The position numbers and the translations under genes are program-made. A stretch of DNA of 36,659 nucleotides. Origin: an uncultured Oscillospiraceae bacterium. Its GTDB lineage: Bacteria > Bacillota > Clostridia > Oscillospirales > Oscillospiraceae. Below are positions 26,825 to 34,468 of the stretch, in pieces. The DNA lies in the NCBI GenBank assembly GCA_944387065.1, contig CALXDM010000016.1:1-36659 (forward strand), written 5' to 3'. The notes under the pieces were generated by a model. That model was not told the DNA's origin and made no database searches. It worked only from the letters and a program-made list of their open reading frames with translations. Every line of letters starts with the position of its first letter. The first letter of the stretch is position 1.

Positions 26825-27703
26825 ATGGAACAACCATTTGCCCTGCTGGAGGCCGCAATTTCCTGCGGCTCCCCCACCCGGGGGGCCCATCTGGCCTATG
26901 ACGCCCTGGTCCAGGCCGGCCTGCCCGCCCTGTTGGGGGATGCGGTCTGCTATCCCATGGAGAAGCTGGAGCCCTGCCCCCACTATCCCCCCCACCTGCT
27001 GCACCTGGACACGGTTATGGCGGTCAGCCAGGCGCTGCGGGCCAACCTGCTCATCGCCCTTGAGCAGGGGCAATTCCCGGTGGTCATCGGGGGAGATCAC
27101 TCCGTGGCCATGGGCTCGCTGGCCGCCCTGGGGGAGCGCTACGGCGCGGACCGGCTGGCGGTGGTTTACATCGACGCCCACGCTGACATCAACACCGAGC
27201 GCACCTCCGTCACCGGCTGCATCCACGGCATGGATCTGGCCGCCGCCTGCGGCCTGTGCTGCCCAGAGCTCACCGTGGGCCGCCAGCGGGTGAACCTGCT
27301 GGGGCAGAACCTGTATATCCTGGGCGGGCGGAGCATCGACCCGCCGGAATACGACATCCTGGCCCAGCAGGGCGCCCATCTCTACCCCCCGGAGCAACTG
27401 GCCGGGGACGGGCTGGCCCGCGTGCTGGGAGAGATCCTTCCTCAACTTGCCGACAAGCAGGTCCACATCAGCTTTGACGTGGACAGCTTGGACCCCAGCG
27501 AGTTCTCCGCCACCGGGTACCGCATCCCCAACGGCCTGACCTTGGAGCAGGTCCACGCCATCTTGCGGGAGGTGCTGGCCACCGGCCGCACCCGCTGCTT
27601 TGAGTGCGTGGAGTACAATCCCACCCTGGATGCGGACGGGCGAGACCTGGCCGCCCTGCTGGAGATCTTCCAGCTGGTGGCAAACACGCTGGCCGAGGCC
27701 TGA
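26825..27703 (+). CDS. Arginase-family hydrolase, probably arginase
   Basis: The family hydrolyses guanidino compounds with a binuclear manganese centre. Metal ligands are present: H92 in GGDHS, D117-x-H119-x-D121 in DAHADIN, and D218-x-D220 in SFDVDSLDP. The loop INTERTSVTGCIHGM and the C-terminal ECVEYNPTLD are closer to arginase than to agmatinase. The usual APGTGTP-x-x-GG loop after the last ligands is replaced by SATGYRIPNGL, although the following glutamate is kept. The 292-residue length is normal. It could supply ornithine and urea or nitrogen; the substrate remains uncertain because of the altered loop. Confidence 0.82.
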   Translation: MEQPFALLEAAISCGSPTRGAHLAYDALVQAGLPALLGDAVCYPMEKLEPCPHYPPHLLHLDTVMAVSQALRANLLIALEQGQFPVVIGGDHSVAMGSLAALGERYGADRLAVVYIDAHADINTERTSVTGCIHGMDLAAACGLCCPELTVGRQRVNLLGQNLYILGGRSIDPPEYDILAQQGAHLYPPEQLAGDGLARVLGEILPQLADKQVHISFDVDSLDPSEFSATGYRIPNGLTLEQVHAILREVLATGRTRCFECVEYNPTLDADGRDLAALLEIFQLVANTLAEA

Positions 27704-27756
27704 CCCCAAGCCCGGGCGGCACGCAACCCATTCTTCTTGGATCGGAGGAATCCCCT

Positions 27757-28389
27757 ATGAAGATCAAAGTCATGCCCCTGGGCATGATCGGCACCAACTG
27801 CTTCGTCTTTTGGCAGGAGGGCGACCCCCGCTGCGGCATCGTGGACCCCGGCGCCGACGGGGAGCAGGTGGCCGCCTTCCTGCGGGGCCAAGGGCTGGAG
27901 CCCCAGGCCATCCTGCTTACCCACAGCCACTTTGACCACATCCTGGGCATCCCAGGCCTGCGGGAGCAGTGGCCAGACCTGCCCGTCTACTGCCACCCGG
28001 CCGACGCCGACGAGAGCCGGAAGACCGTGCAGATGTTCGGCAGCACCTTCCCCGCCGTGGCCTCCTTCGGCAACCTGCGCCACTACCGGGAGGGGGACCG
28101 GGTAGAGGTGGGCCCCATCACCTTAGAGGTGCTGGAAACCCCGGGCCACACTCCCGGTTCCGTCACCCTGAAAGGGGATGGCGTCCTGTTCACCGGCGAC
28201 ACCCTGTTCCGGGGCTCCATCGGCCGCACCGACCTGGAGGGGGGCAGCTATGAGCAGATCATGGCCTCCCTGCGGAAGCTGGCTGCCCTGCCCGGGAACT
28301 ATCAGGTGTGCCCTGGCCATGAGGAGCTGTCCACCCTGGACGAGGAGCGCCGGGGCAACTACTACCTGGTCCAGGCCATGGAAGGCTGA
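27757..28389 (+). CDS. MBL-fold metallo-hydrolase (glyoxalase II-like)
   Basis: This is a 210-residue metallo-beta-lactamase-fold hydrolase of the YcbL/glyoxalase II-like group. Zinc ligands are in THSHFDH (H56, H58, D60, H61), then PGHTPGS, FTGDTLF and CPGHE. The typical GRTDLEGGS segment follows the aspartate ligand. Its function is probably hydrolysis of a thioester such as a glutathione- or other thiol-adduct, but the substrate is not determined. The ATG at 27757 follows GGAGGAA. The hemZ ATG comes two bases after the stop, implying one operon. Confidence 0.9.
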   Translation: MKIKVMPLGMIGTNCFVFWQEGDPRCGIVDPGADGEQVAAFLRGQGLEPQAILLTHSHFDHILGIPGLREQWPDLPVYCHPADADESRKTVQMFGSTFPAVASFGNLRHYREGDRVEVGPITLEVLETPGHTPGSVTLKGDGVLFTGDTLFRGSIGRTDLEGGSYEQIMASLRKLAALPGNYQVCPGHEELSTLDEERRGNYYLVQAMEG

Positions 28390-28391
28390 GC

Positions 28392-29885
28392 ATGGATCTG
28401 TATCTGCAAGGCCATGATTACTGCTACGCCGTGGAGCAGACCATGATGGTCCTCTTCCCCGGCCAGCTCCCCCGGTATCCCCAAGGGGAGCCGGGGCAGG
28501 AGAACGTCCCTTGGGCGCTGGTCCGCCTGGAGCGCGCGCCGGATCGCCTGGAGGCCCAGGCCACCCTGTGGTGGCAGGGCCGGTGGCACACCGCCAGCTG
28601 CCAAGCCGACCCAAGGGAGTGCACCGACCCGCTGTCCACCCGCCGGGTGGAACAGCGGGTCGTCCGTCTGGCCTTTTACGACGCGGGGGTGCAGGCCCTG
28701 GGAACCGCGCCCCCCTGGGGCGCCCTCACCGGGGTGCGCCCGGTCAAGCTGCCCACCCGGATGCTGGCCGCCGGAGCTGGGCAGGATGGAGCGCTGTCCG
28801 CCCTCATCCAGCAGTACCGAGTGCGTCCCGACCGGGCCCAGCTGGCCCTGACCTGTGCCCAGGCCGCCCTGGAGGTCCGGCAAAGCCTGCCCCGGGATGA
28901 GCTCTCCCTCTATCTGGGCATCCCCTTTTGCCCCACCCGGTGCGCCTACTGCTCCTTCATCTCCTCCGACGTCCGGGGGACGCTGGCCCTGGTGGAGCCC
29001 TACGTGGACGCCCTGTGCCAGGAGATCGCCCTGGCCGGTTCCCTCCTGTCCGGCGCCGGGCTGCGCCTGTCCACCGTCTATATGGGGGGCGGTACCCCCA
29101 CCACCCTGTCCGCCGGGCAGCTGGACCGGGTGCTGGCCGCGGCGCGGCAGCACCTGCCCATGGACCGCTGCCGGGAGTTCACCGTGGAGGCCGGCCGGCC
29201 GGACACCATCACCGGGGACAAGCTGCGGGTGCTGCGCGCCCACGGTGTCCAGCGCATCTCCATCAATCCCCAGACCATGGACGATAGCATCCTGTGCACC
29301 CTGAACCGAGGCCACACCGCCGATGAGATCCGGCAGGCTATGGCGCTGGCCGAAGATCAGTTCGGCGGCCTGGTAAACATGGATCTGATCGCCGGCCTGC
29401 CCGGGGACAGCCCGGACGGCTTTGCCCACACCCTGGAGCAGGTGCTGGCGCTGTCCCCCGCCAACCTCACCGTCCACACCCTGGCCGTAAAGAAGGGGGC
29501 CCGGCTGCGGGAGGCCTCCGGCGGCCTGTGCGCCCCGGAGGCGGTGGCCCAGATGCTGCTGGCCGCCCAGGAGCGCCTGAGCGCCGCCGGATATCAGCCC
29601 TACTACCTCTATCGGCAGAAGTACATGTCCGGCTCCTTTGAAAATGTGGGCTGGTGTCTGCCCGGCACCCGGTGCGACTACAACGTGCTCATGATGGAGG
29701 AGCTGCAGACCGTCCTGGCCCTGGGAGCAGGGGGCATCACCAAGCTGGTGAGCCCGGACACAGGCCGGATCACCCGCCTGTCCAACCCCAAGTACCCCAA
29801 GGAATACCTGGCCGGCGGAGACCGGCTGGAGGCCCACCTGCGCCAGGCCGTCGACTTCCAGCGCCGGCTGGCCCAGGGCGGTTGA
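28392..29885 (+). CDS. hemZ: Oxygen-independent coproporphyrinogen III oxidase-like HemZ
   Basis: HemZ is a radical-SAM protein of the HemN class found in Firmicutes, annotated as coproporphyrinogen dehydrogenase. The 497-residue protein has an N-terminal HemZ-specific region of about 165 residues (WGALTGVRPVKLPTRML is a good marker), then the radical-SAM cluster motif C180-x3-C184-x2-C187, the YMGGGTPTTLS loop, the ISINPQTMDDSIL segment and NMDLIAGLPGDS. Some HemN-like proteins are heme chaperones or methyltransferases, so true enzyme activity is not certain. It closes the cysK-to-hemZ gene run; no strong terminator follows. Confidence 0.88.
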   Translation: MDLYLQGHDYCYAVEQTMMVLFPGQLPRYPQGEPGQENVPWALVRLERAPDRLEAQATLWWQGRWHTASCQADPRECTDPLSTRRVEQRVVRLAFYDAGVQALGTAPPWGALTGVRPVKLPTRMLAAGAGQDGALSALIQQYRVRPDRAQLALTCAQAALEVRQSLPRDELSLYLGIPFCPTRCAYCSFISSDVRGTLALVEPYVDALCQEIALAGSLLSGAGLRLSTVYMGGGTPTTLSAGQLDRVLAAARQHLPMDRCREFTVEAGRPDTITGDKLRVLRAHGVQRISINPQTMDDSILCTLNRGHTADEIRQAMALAEDQFGGLVNMDLIAGLPGDSPDGFAHTLEQVLALSPANLTVHTLAVKKGARLREASGGLCAPEAVAQMLLAAQERLSAAGYQPYYLYRQKYMSGSFENVGWCLPGTRCDYNVLMMEELQTVLALGAGGITKLVSPDTGRITRLSNPKYPKEYLAGGDRLEAHLRQAVDFQRRLAQGG

Positions 29886-29927
29886 GGGGCCGGGCTGGGA
29901 TTTTTCCCGGGAAACAGGAAAAATATC

Positions 29928-29956
29928 TTGACTTTTACAATCCTCGCTGATATAAT
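29928..29956 (+). promoter_or_regulatory. Promoter of the rplU operon
   Basis: -35 TTGACT (29928-29933), 17-base spacer, -10 TATAAT (29951-29956). Confidence 0.88.
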
Positions 29957-29961
29957 GTCAA

Positions 29962-29999
29962 AGCCGCTTTGAATGGGAATGGGAATGCGCCAAGCGGCT
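29962..29999 (+). promoter_or_regulatory. Hairpin in the rplU leader (candidate L21 leader)
   Basis: An 8-bp stem AGCCGCTT/AAGCGGCT closes a 22-base loop that carries three near-tandem hexamers (GAATGG, GAATGG, GAATGC). It lies at the very start of the predicted transcript, about 80 bases before the L21 ribosome binding site. Leaders that bind ribosomal proteins are known ahead of L21 operons in Firmicutes; whether this one belongs to that class was not tested. Confidence 0.5.
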
Positions 30000-30080
30000 G
30001 CGCGGCGCGCCCCAGCAAGCGGGCCCCCCGGCCCCTCCCCCGAGAGCGAGCCCGTGATAAAGGAAAGGCAGGTGCAAACC

Positions 30081-30392
30081 ATGCACGCAATCATCGAGAC
30101 CGGCGGCAAACAGTATAAGGTGACCCAGGGCGATACGCTCTACATCGAAAAGCTGGATGCCGAGGCCGGCAGCTCCATCACCTTCGACAAGGTCCTGGCC
30201 GTTTTGGACGGCGAGAAGGCCACCTTTGGCGCCCCCATCGTAAGCGGCGCCTCCGTCTCCGCCACTGTGGTGAAGAACGGCAAGGGCAAGAAGGTGCTGG
30301 TGTTCAAGTACAAGCCCAAGAAGAACTACCGCCGTCGTCAGGGCCATCGTCAGCCCTATACCAAGGTGGAGATCACTGCGGTCAACGCCTAA
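30081..30392 (+). CDS. rplU: 50S ribosomal protein L21
   Basis: L21 (103 residues) binds 23S rRNA domain I. The N-terminus [20 protein letters not shown] and the C-terminal [17 protein letters not shown] segment are diagnostic. The ATG follows AAGGAAAGGCAGG. The in-frame extension upstream overlaps the leader hairpin and is not part of the family. It heads the classical rplU-prp-rpmA cluster. Confidence 0.97.
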   Translation: MHAIIETGGKQYKVTQGDTLYIEKLDAEAGSSITFDKVLAVLDGEKATFGAPIVSGASVSATVVKNGKGKKVLVFKYKPKKNYRRRQGHRQPYTKVEITAVNA

Positions 30393-30400
30393 ACCAGGCC

Positions 30401-30757
30401 ATGACCACCGTTACCTTCCACCGCGCCCATGGCCGCCTGTGCGGCTTTGCCGCGGAAGGGCACAGCGGATACGCCCCAGCTGGGGACGACATCGTCTGTG
30501 CCGCCATCTCCGCGGCGGTGGGCCTGGTGGAATGCACCGTCAATCAGGTGCTGGGCCTGGCCGCCCCGGTCACGGCCCGCCAGCGGGAGGGCTGTCTCAC
30601 CCTCTGTCTCCCCGGCGGGCTGGAGCCGGCCCACGAGGCCACCTGTCAGGCCCTTTTGACCGGCCTGATGGTCTATCTGGAAGCCCTGGCCGGGGAATAC
30701 CCCAAGCACCTCGCCGTCCGGCTGGAGCCTGGGGCTCAGCCCTCCCACTCCCTTTGA
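30401..30757 (+). CDS. prp: Ribosomal-processing cysteine protease Prp
   Basis: Prp removes the N-terminal extension of L27 in Firmicutes and related phyla, a step needed for ribosome function. The 118-residue protein has the catalytic histidine H21 in GHSGYA and the cysteine C33 in DDIVCAAIS, within the expected spacing. Its position between L21 and L27 is diagnostic. The adjacent L27 has the matching cleavage motif. It starts eight bases after the L21 stop, with only a weak ribosome binding site, which suggests translational coupling. Confidence 0.94.
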   Translation: MTTVTFHRAHGRLCGFAAEGHSGYAPAGDDIVCAAISAAVGLVECTVNQVLGLAAPVTARQREGCLTLCLPGGLEPAHEATCQALLTGLMVYLEALAGEYPKHLAVRLEPGAQPSHSL

Positions 30758-30777
30758 CAGAAAGGACGAAAAGGACC

Positions 30778-31062
30778 ATGATGAAGATCAATATCCAGTT
30801 CTTCGCCCACAAAAAGGGCGGCGGCTCCACCAAGAACGGCCGCGACTCTGAGTCTAAGCGCCTGGGTGTCAAGCGCGCTGACGGGCAGTTCGTGCTAGCT
30901 GGCAACATCCTGGTGCGCCAGCGGGGTACCCACATCCACCCCGGCTCCAACGTGGGCAGGGGCAGCGACGACACCCTGTTTGCCAAGGTGGACGGAACAG
31001 TGAAGTTCGAGCGCCTGGGTAAGGACCGCAAGAAGGTCTCTGTGTACGAGATCGCTCAGTAA
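30778..31062 (+). CDS. rpmA: 50S ribosomal protein L27 with cleavable N-terminus
   Basis: L27 reaches the peptidyl-transferase centre with its N-terminus. The product begins [20 protein letters not shown]. The segment before A10 matches the Firmicutes extension cleaved by Prp between F9 and A10, exposing the mature AHKKGGGS end. Two adjacent ATGs (30778 and 30781) are possible; cleavage removes the difference. The rest ([38 protein letters not shown]) is standard, and the length is 94 residues. Confidence 0.97.
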   Translation: MMKINIQFFAHKKGGGSTKNGRDSESKRLGVKRADGQFVLAGNILVRQRGTHIHPGSNVGRGSDDTLFAKVDGTVKFERLGKDRKKVSVYEIAQ

Positions 31063-31065
31063 GAC

Positions 31066-31102
31066 AAGGGCGTGCTGCCACCCTGCAGCGCGCCCTTTTT
31101 TT
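31066..31102 (+). terminator. Terminator after rpmA
   Basis: A 10-bp stem GGGCGTGCTG/CAGCGCGCCC with one G-T pair is followed by seven T. It lies directly after the L27 stop, ahead of obgE, so it probably reduces but need not block transcription into obgE. Confidence 0.85.
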
Positions 31103-31145
31103 CTGCCGCCCCGGCGCCTGCCGGGGCCTGAGAAGGAGGTGGCCC

Positions 31146-32429
31146 ATGGCCAATCAATTTATCGACACGGCCCGCATTGTGGTGAAAGCGGGCGACGGCG
31201 GAGGCGGCGCCGTCTCCTTCCACCGGGAGAAGTATGTGGCCGCCGGCGGCCCGGACGGCGGCGACGGCGGCCGAGGCGGCAACGTGGTGCTGCGGGTGGA
31301 TCCCCATATGTCCACCCTGCTGGACTTTCGCTACAAGCGCAAGTACGCCGCGGAGAACGGCCAGGACGGCAGGGGCAAGCGCTGCTCGGGCAAGGATGGG
31401 GCCGACCTGGTCATCCGGGTGCCACAGGGCACGGTGGTGCGGGATCTGGCCACCCGGGAGATCATCTGCGACCTGTCCGCCCAGGCCGACTTCATCCTGG
31501 CCAAGGGCGGCAACGGCGGCTGGGGCAACAAGCACTTCGCCACCCCCACCCGCCAGGCCCCCCGCTTTGCCAAGGCCGGCCTGCCCGGCCAGAGCCGGGA
31601 GGTGCTGCTGGAGCTGAAACTGCTGGCCGACGTGGGGCTGGTGGGCTTTCCCAACGTGGGCAAGTCCACCCTCTTGAGCGTGGTCACCCGGGCCCAGCCC
31701 AAGATCGCCAACTACCACTTCACCACCCTGTCCCCCAACCTGGGGGTGGTGCCCCTGGAGGACGGGCGCTCCTTTGTCCTGGCCGACATCCCCGGCCTCA
31801 TCGAGGGGGCCGCCCAGGGCGCTGGGCTGGGCCACGACTTCCTGCGGCACATCGACCGCTGCCGCCTGCTCATCCATGTGGTGGATGTATCGGGCAGCGA
31901 GGGGCGCGACCCCTTGGCCGACTTTGACGCCATCTGCGCCGAGCTGGAGCGCTGGTCCCCCGAGCTGGCCAGCCGGCCCATGCTGGTGGCCGCCAACAAG
32001 GCGGACATCCTGGAGGACCCCCAGCTTCTGGAGCGGCTTAGGGCCCATGTGGAGGCCAAAGGCTGTCCGCTCTATGAGATCTCCGCCGCCGCCCACCAGG
32101 GAATCCGAGAGCTGATGCGCGCCGCCGCCGGCCGGCTGGCCCAGCTGCCCCCCATCCTGGTGTACGCCCCCACCTATGTGGAGCGGCCCCCGGAGGTGGA
32201 TACCTCCGCCCCCCTGGAAATCACCCGGGATGAGGACGGCACCTGGCTGGTGGACGGGCCCTGGCTGCGCCAGCTGATGGCCAACGTCAACTTCTCCGAC
32301 TACGAGAGCCGCAACTGGTTTGACCGGCGCCTGAGAGAAGCCGGGGTCTTTCAACAGATGGAGGATCAGGGAGTCCAGGACGGCGACACAGTTTGCCTGT
32401 ATAACCTGGAGTTTGAATACCAAGCGTGA
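31146..32429 (+). CDS. obgE: GTPase ObgE
   Basis: Obg is an essential GTPase linked to 50S assembly, stress response and sporulation. The 427-residue protein has the glycine-rich Obg fold at the N-terminus (GDGGGGAVSFHREKYV, GGPDGGDGGRGG), a central G domain (G1 GFPNVGKST, G3 DIPGLIEGA, G4 NKAD) and a C-terminal OCT domain (after about 340, with NWFDRRLREAGV). An AAGGAGG site precedes ATG. It follows rplU-prp-rpmA in the conserved order, after a terminator-like hairpin. Confidence 0.97.
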   Translation: MANQFIDTARIVVKAGDGGGGAVSFHREKYVAAGGPDGGDGGRGGNVVLRVDPHMSTLLDFRYKRKYAAENGQDGRGKRCSGKDGADLVIRVPQGTVVRDLATREIICDLSAQADFILAKGGNGGWGNKHFATPTRQAPRFAKAGLPGQSREVLLELKLLADVGLVGFPNVGKSTLLSVVTRAQPKIANYHFTTLSPNLGVVPLEDGRSFVLADIPGLIEGAAQGAGLGHDFLRHIDRCRLLIHVVDVSGSEGRDPLADFDAICAELERWSPELASRPMLVAANKADILEDPQLLERLRAHVEAKGCPLYEISAAAHQGIRELMRAAAGRLAQLPPILVYAPTYVERPPEVDTSAPLEITRDEDGTWLVDGPWLRQLMANVNFSDYESRNWFDRRLREAGVFQQMEDQGVQDGDTVCLYNLEFEYQA

Positions 32430-32435
32430 TCCGGA

Positions 32436-32481
32436 ACGCACAAGCTCCCCCGGACCTGATGGTCCGGGGGAGCTTGTGCGT
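32436..32481 (+). terminator. 21-bp perfect hairpin after obgE
   Basis: An uninterrupted 21-bp stem with loop TGAT begins seven bases after the obgE stop. Key arm segments are ACGCACAAGCTCC and GGAGCTTGTGCGT. There is no T-run after it, so it may act as a terminator or as an mRNA 3' protector. Confidence 0.7.
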
Positions 32482-32528
32482 CTGGGACATCTCACGACAA
32501 AAAGATCCTCCATGCCCTAAGATCTCCC

Positions 32529-32583
32529 TTGACACGCCTGTCTATTCTGTATATACTGTTCATAAACAGAAAGCAAGGAGGTG
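32529..32583 (+). promoter_or_regulatory. Orphan promoter and perfect Shine-Dalgarno without a gene
   Basis: -35 TTGACA (32529-32534), 17-base spacer, -10 TATACT (32552-32557), then AAGGAGGTG at 32575-32583, a full anti-16S match. No ATG, GTG or TTG stands at proper distance: the bases about nine further read ATC. Transcription would run antisense into the 3' end of the muramidase gene 45 bases on. A long frame continues across that gene, but its codons mirror the opposite strand. Confidence 0.65.
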
Positions 32584-32628
32584 AGCACGCATCCCGTCCA
32601 ACCACCCCCAGGCAGCGGGCCGGTTGGC

Positions 32629-33966
32629 TCACGCCCCGTAGGGCACGAAGCTGATGTTCATATCCACCTCTCCGTTGATGCCGGGCACCTGGCCGCTGGA
32701 GCTATACTGCCACATCTGGAAGTGGTAGCGGTAGCTGGGCTGGGCGGCATACTGGGCATACCAGAAGTCATAGTCTGTCAGCGCGCGCAGATCCATCTTG
32801 ATGTAACCGCAGTAGGCGTTGAAGTACACCATCGCCTGATAGCCCGCCTGCTCCACCCGGGAGCAAAAAGCGTCGATGCCGGCGGTGACCTCCGCGGGCT
32901 CCACCCCATAGGTACGGGAGGAGCTGCCACCCAGGTACTCCCAGTCGCACACCACCGGGTAGTCCAGCTGGGCGCCACCCAGCAGGTCCAGCACAAACTC
33001 CGCCTCTTCCAGCCCCTCTTGGGCGTTGATGGCCTGGGAGAAGAAGTACACGCCCACCTTCAGTCCCGCAGCTTTGGCTCCCTCCAAGTTGCGCCGGAAG
33101 TACTGGTCCTCATACAGTCCGCCCGACTGCATGAACCGCCCGCCGATGCGCAGGATGGCGAAGTCCACCCCTGCGTCGGCCACCGCCTGCCAGTCGATGT
33201 CCAACTGGAACTCGGACACGTCCACCCCGACCTCATAGGCCACGCTCCCGTCGCCATAGGTCATGAAGGAGCCGTCCAGGGCAAACAGGCTCGGATCGTA
33301 ACCAAAGGGGGCCACTTCCTCGGCGCTGAAGGGCTCCACCCAGTAGTTGCTGTGGCGGAACATCCCCTGGCTCACGTCCAGGTTGTACACCCGCCAGAGG
33401 ATGGCGGCCATCTCCGCCCGGGTGATGGGGGCGTCCGGTACGAAGAGCATTTGGCCGTCCTCGTGCCCGGCCCCCTCCAGGATGCCCTTCTCATACAGAT
33501 GGGTCACATAGCCGTCGTCGCAATCGGCAAAGGGGCTGTCCCCCTGGGGAATGCTCAGCAGGTCCAGCGCCCGGGCTACCATATGGGCCACCTGAAGGCG
33601 GGTGGGCACGGCGGACAGGTAGGCCGCGTCAAAGGCGTAGACCAGACGGTTGTCCAGGGCCAGTTCGATGTACGGATAGTCCCAGCGCTCCCCCTCCACC
33701 GGCGCGGGCTCAGCGCAGCCAATGGCCAGGGTGATCAGCTTGAAGGCCTGCCCCCAAGTCACCGGGTCGTCCCCGCCGAAGATCTGGTCGCTCAGCCCGT
33801 CGATGATCCCCGCCTCATACAGATCCCGTACATTGTCATAGTACCAGATGTCCTCGGGCACATCGGAAAAGCGCATCGCCCGCCCCTCCTGAGCCCCCAT
33901 GCCCGGCAGCGCCAAGGCGCAGGACAACACCACCGTCAGCAGCAGCACAATCACTCGTTTCTTCAT
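32629..33966 (-). CDS. SLH-domain surface protein with GH25 muramidase domain
   Basis: This is an exported 445-residue protein with a signal peptide (about 1-25, ALALPGMGA). Three SLH-type repeats (about 33-83, 90-138, 142-198; FSDVPEDIWYYDNVRDLYEAG is a clear first repeat) should bind wall polymers. A glycoside hydrolase 25 domain spans about 245-445, with VGVDVSEFQ (D249) and the catalytic DWE at 341-343. It probably cleaves or remodels peptidoglycan at the cell surface. The start follows AGGAGAG by five bases. It has its own promoter, divergent from the regulator operon at its right. Confidence 0.9.
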   Translation of the reverse strand: MKKRVIVLLLTVVLSCALALPGMGAQEGRAMRFSDVPEDIWYYDNVRDLYEAGIIDGLSDQIFGGDDPVTWGQAFKLITLAIGCAEPAPVEGERWDYPYIELALDNRLVYAFDAAYLSAVPTRLQVAHMVARALDLLSIPQGDSPFADCDDGYVTHLYEKGILEGAGHEDGQMLFVPDAPITRAEMAAILWRVYNLDVSQGMFRHSNYWVEPFSAEEVAPFGYDPSLFALDGSFMTYGDGSVAYEVGVDVSEFQLDIDWQAVADAGVDFAILRIGGRFMQSGGLYEDQYFRRNLEGAKAAGLKVGVYFFSQAINAQEGLEEAEFVLDLLGGAQLDYPVVCDWEYLGGSSSRTYGVEPAEVTAGIDAFCSRVEQAGYQAMVYFNAYCGYIKMDLRALTDYDFWYAQYAAQPSYRYHFQMWQYSSSGQVPGINGEVDMNISFVPYGA

Positions 33967-34008
33967 CGCTCTCTCCTCTTTCGCCCGGATCCGGGGGATT
34001 TAATTTTT

Positions 34009-34037
34009 ATTGTATCGGATCTCCCCCCACCTGGCAA
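34009..34037 (-). promoter_or_regulatory. Promoter of the SLH-GH25 gene
   Basis: On the minus strand: -35 TTGCCA (34037-34032), 17-base spacer, -10 TACAAT (34014-34009), about 43 bases before the start codon. Confidence 0.7.
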
Positions 34038-34097
34038 CCCCCTTTTGCCCATTTTCGATTTTTTCCAAGTCCATTTGCCCAAACATCCTATTCCCCC

Positions 34098-34126
34098 TTG
34101 ACAGCAGTAGGTGACAATGATATATT
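34098..34126 (+). promoter_or_regulatory. Promoter of the CylR2-like regulator operon
   Basis: -35 TTGACA (34098-34103), 17-base spacer, -10 TATATT (34121-34126). The -10 box lies inside the first of three 21-bp operator-like units. Confidence 0.82.
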
Positions 34127-34174
34127 GCATGATGACAATGATATTTGTCATTATGACAAGAAAGATTGTCAAAA
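34112..34174 (+). repeat. Three tandem 21-bp operator-like units
   Basis: Units start at 34112, 34133 and 34154, exactly 21 bp (two helical turns) apart, and each begins TGACAA. In the second and third, TTGTCA follows after six bases, giving perfect TGACAA-N6-TTGTCA dyads (34133-34150 and 34154-34171). The first unit keeps only the left half-site and covers the -10. This is the layout of an array of dimer sites for cooperative repression, most likely by the small HTH protein encoded next. Confidence 0.82.
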
Positions 34175-34249
34175 GGTCGGACACCGGCCCGCCCATCCCA
34201 GGCCGGACTGGAGCGGCGGGGATGGGTGGGGGGCAGACAGGAGGGAACC

Positions 34250-34468
34250 ATGCGCCTGAAAAACCGTCTAAAGGAATATCGGGCAGCGCTGAATGTGACC
34301 CAGCAGGAGCTGGGTCACCTGGCGGGGGTATCCCGCCAAACCATCAGCCTGATCGAGCGGGGGGACTACTCTCCCTCCGTCACACTGGCGCTCACCCTGG
34401 CCAAGATCTGTCACGCCCGGGTGGAGGACATCTTTATGCTGGAGGAGGATCCCCATGAAACAGACTGA
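34250..34468 (+). CDS. Small XRE-family regulator, CylR2-like
   Basis: The 72-residue protein is little more than a helix-turn-helix: MRLKNRLKEYRAALNVTQQ, then GHLAGVSRQTISLIERGDY and a short C-terminal strand VEDIFML. This size and pattern match the CylR2-type repressors that act as DNA-binding dimers and are often paired with a membrane protein. The ATG follows GGAGGGAA; an earlier in-frame ATG at 34166 lies within the operator array and is rejected. Its end overlaps the next gene. It is the natural candidate to bind the three upstream 21-bp units and repress its own operon. Confidence 0.88.
   Translation: MRLKNRLKEYRAALNVTQQELGHLAGVSRQTISLIERGDYSPSVTLALTLAKICHARVEDIFMLEEDPHETD

Noticed and set aside
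32581..34101. 506-codon open frame on the plus strand opposite the SLH-GH25 gene, preceded by a good promoter and Shine-Dalgarno
   Set aside because: The GTG that opens it lies inside the Shine-Dalgarno itself, and the protein is His/Val/Leu-rich low-complexity as expected for the mirror of a GC-rich gene. The minus-strand product has clear SLH and GH25 motifs.
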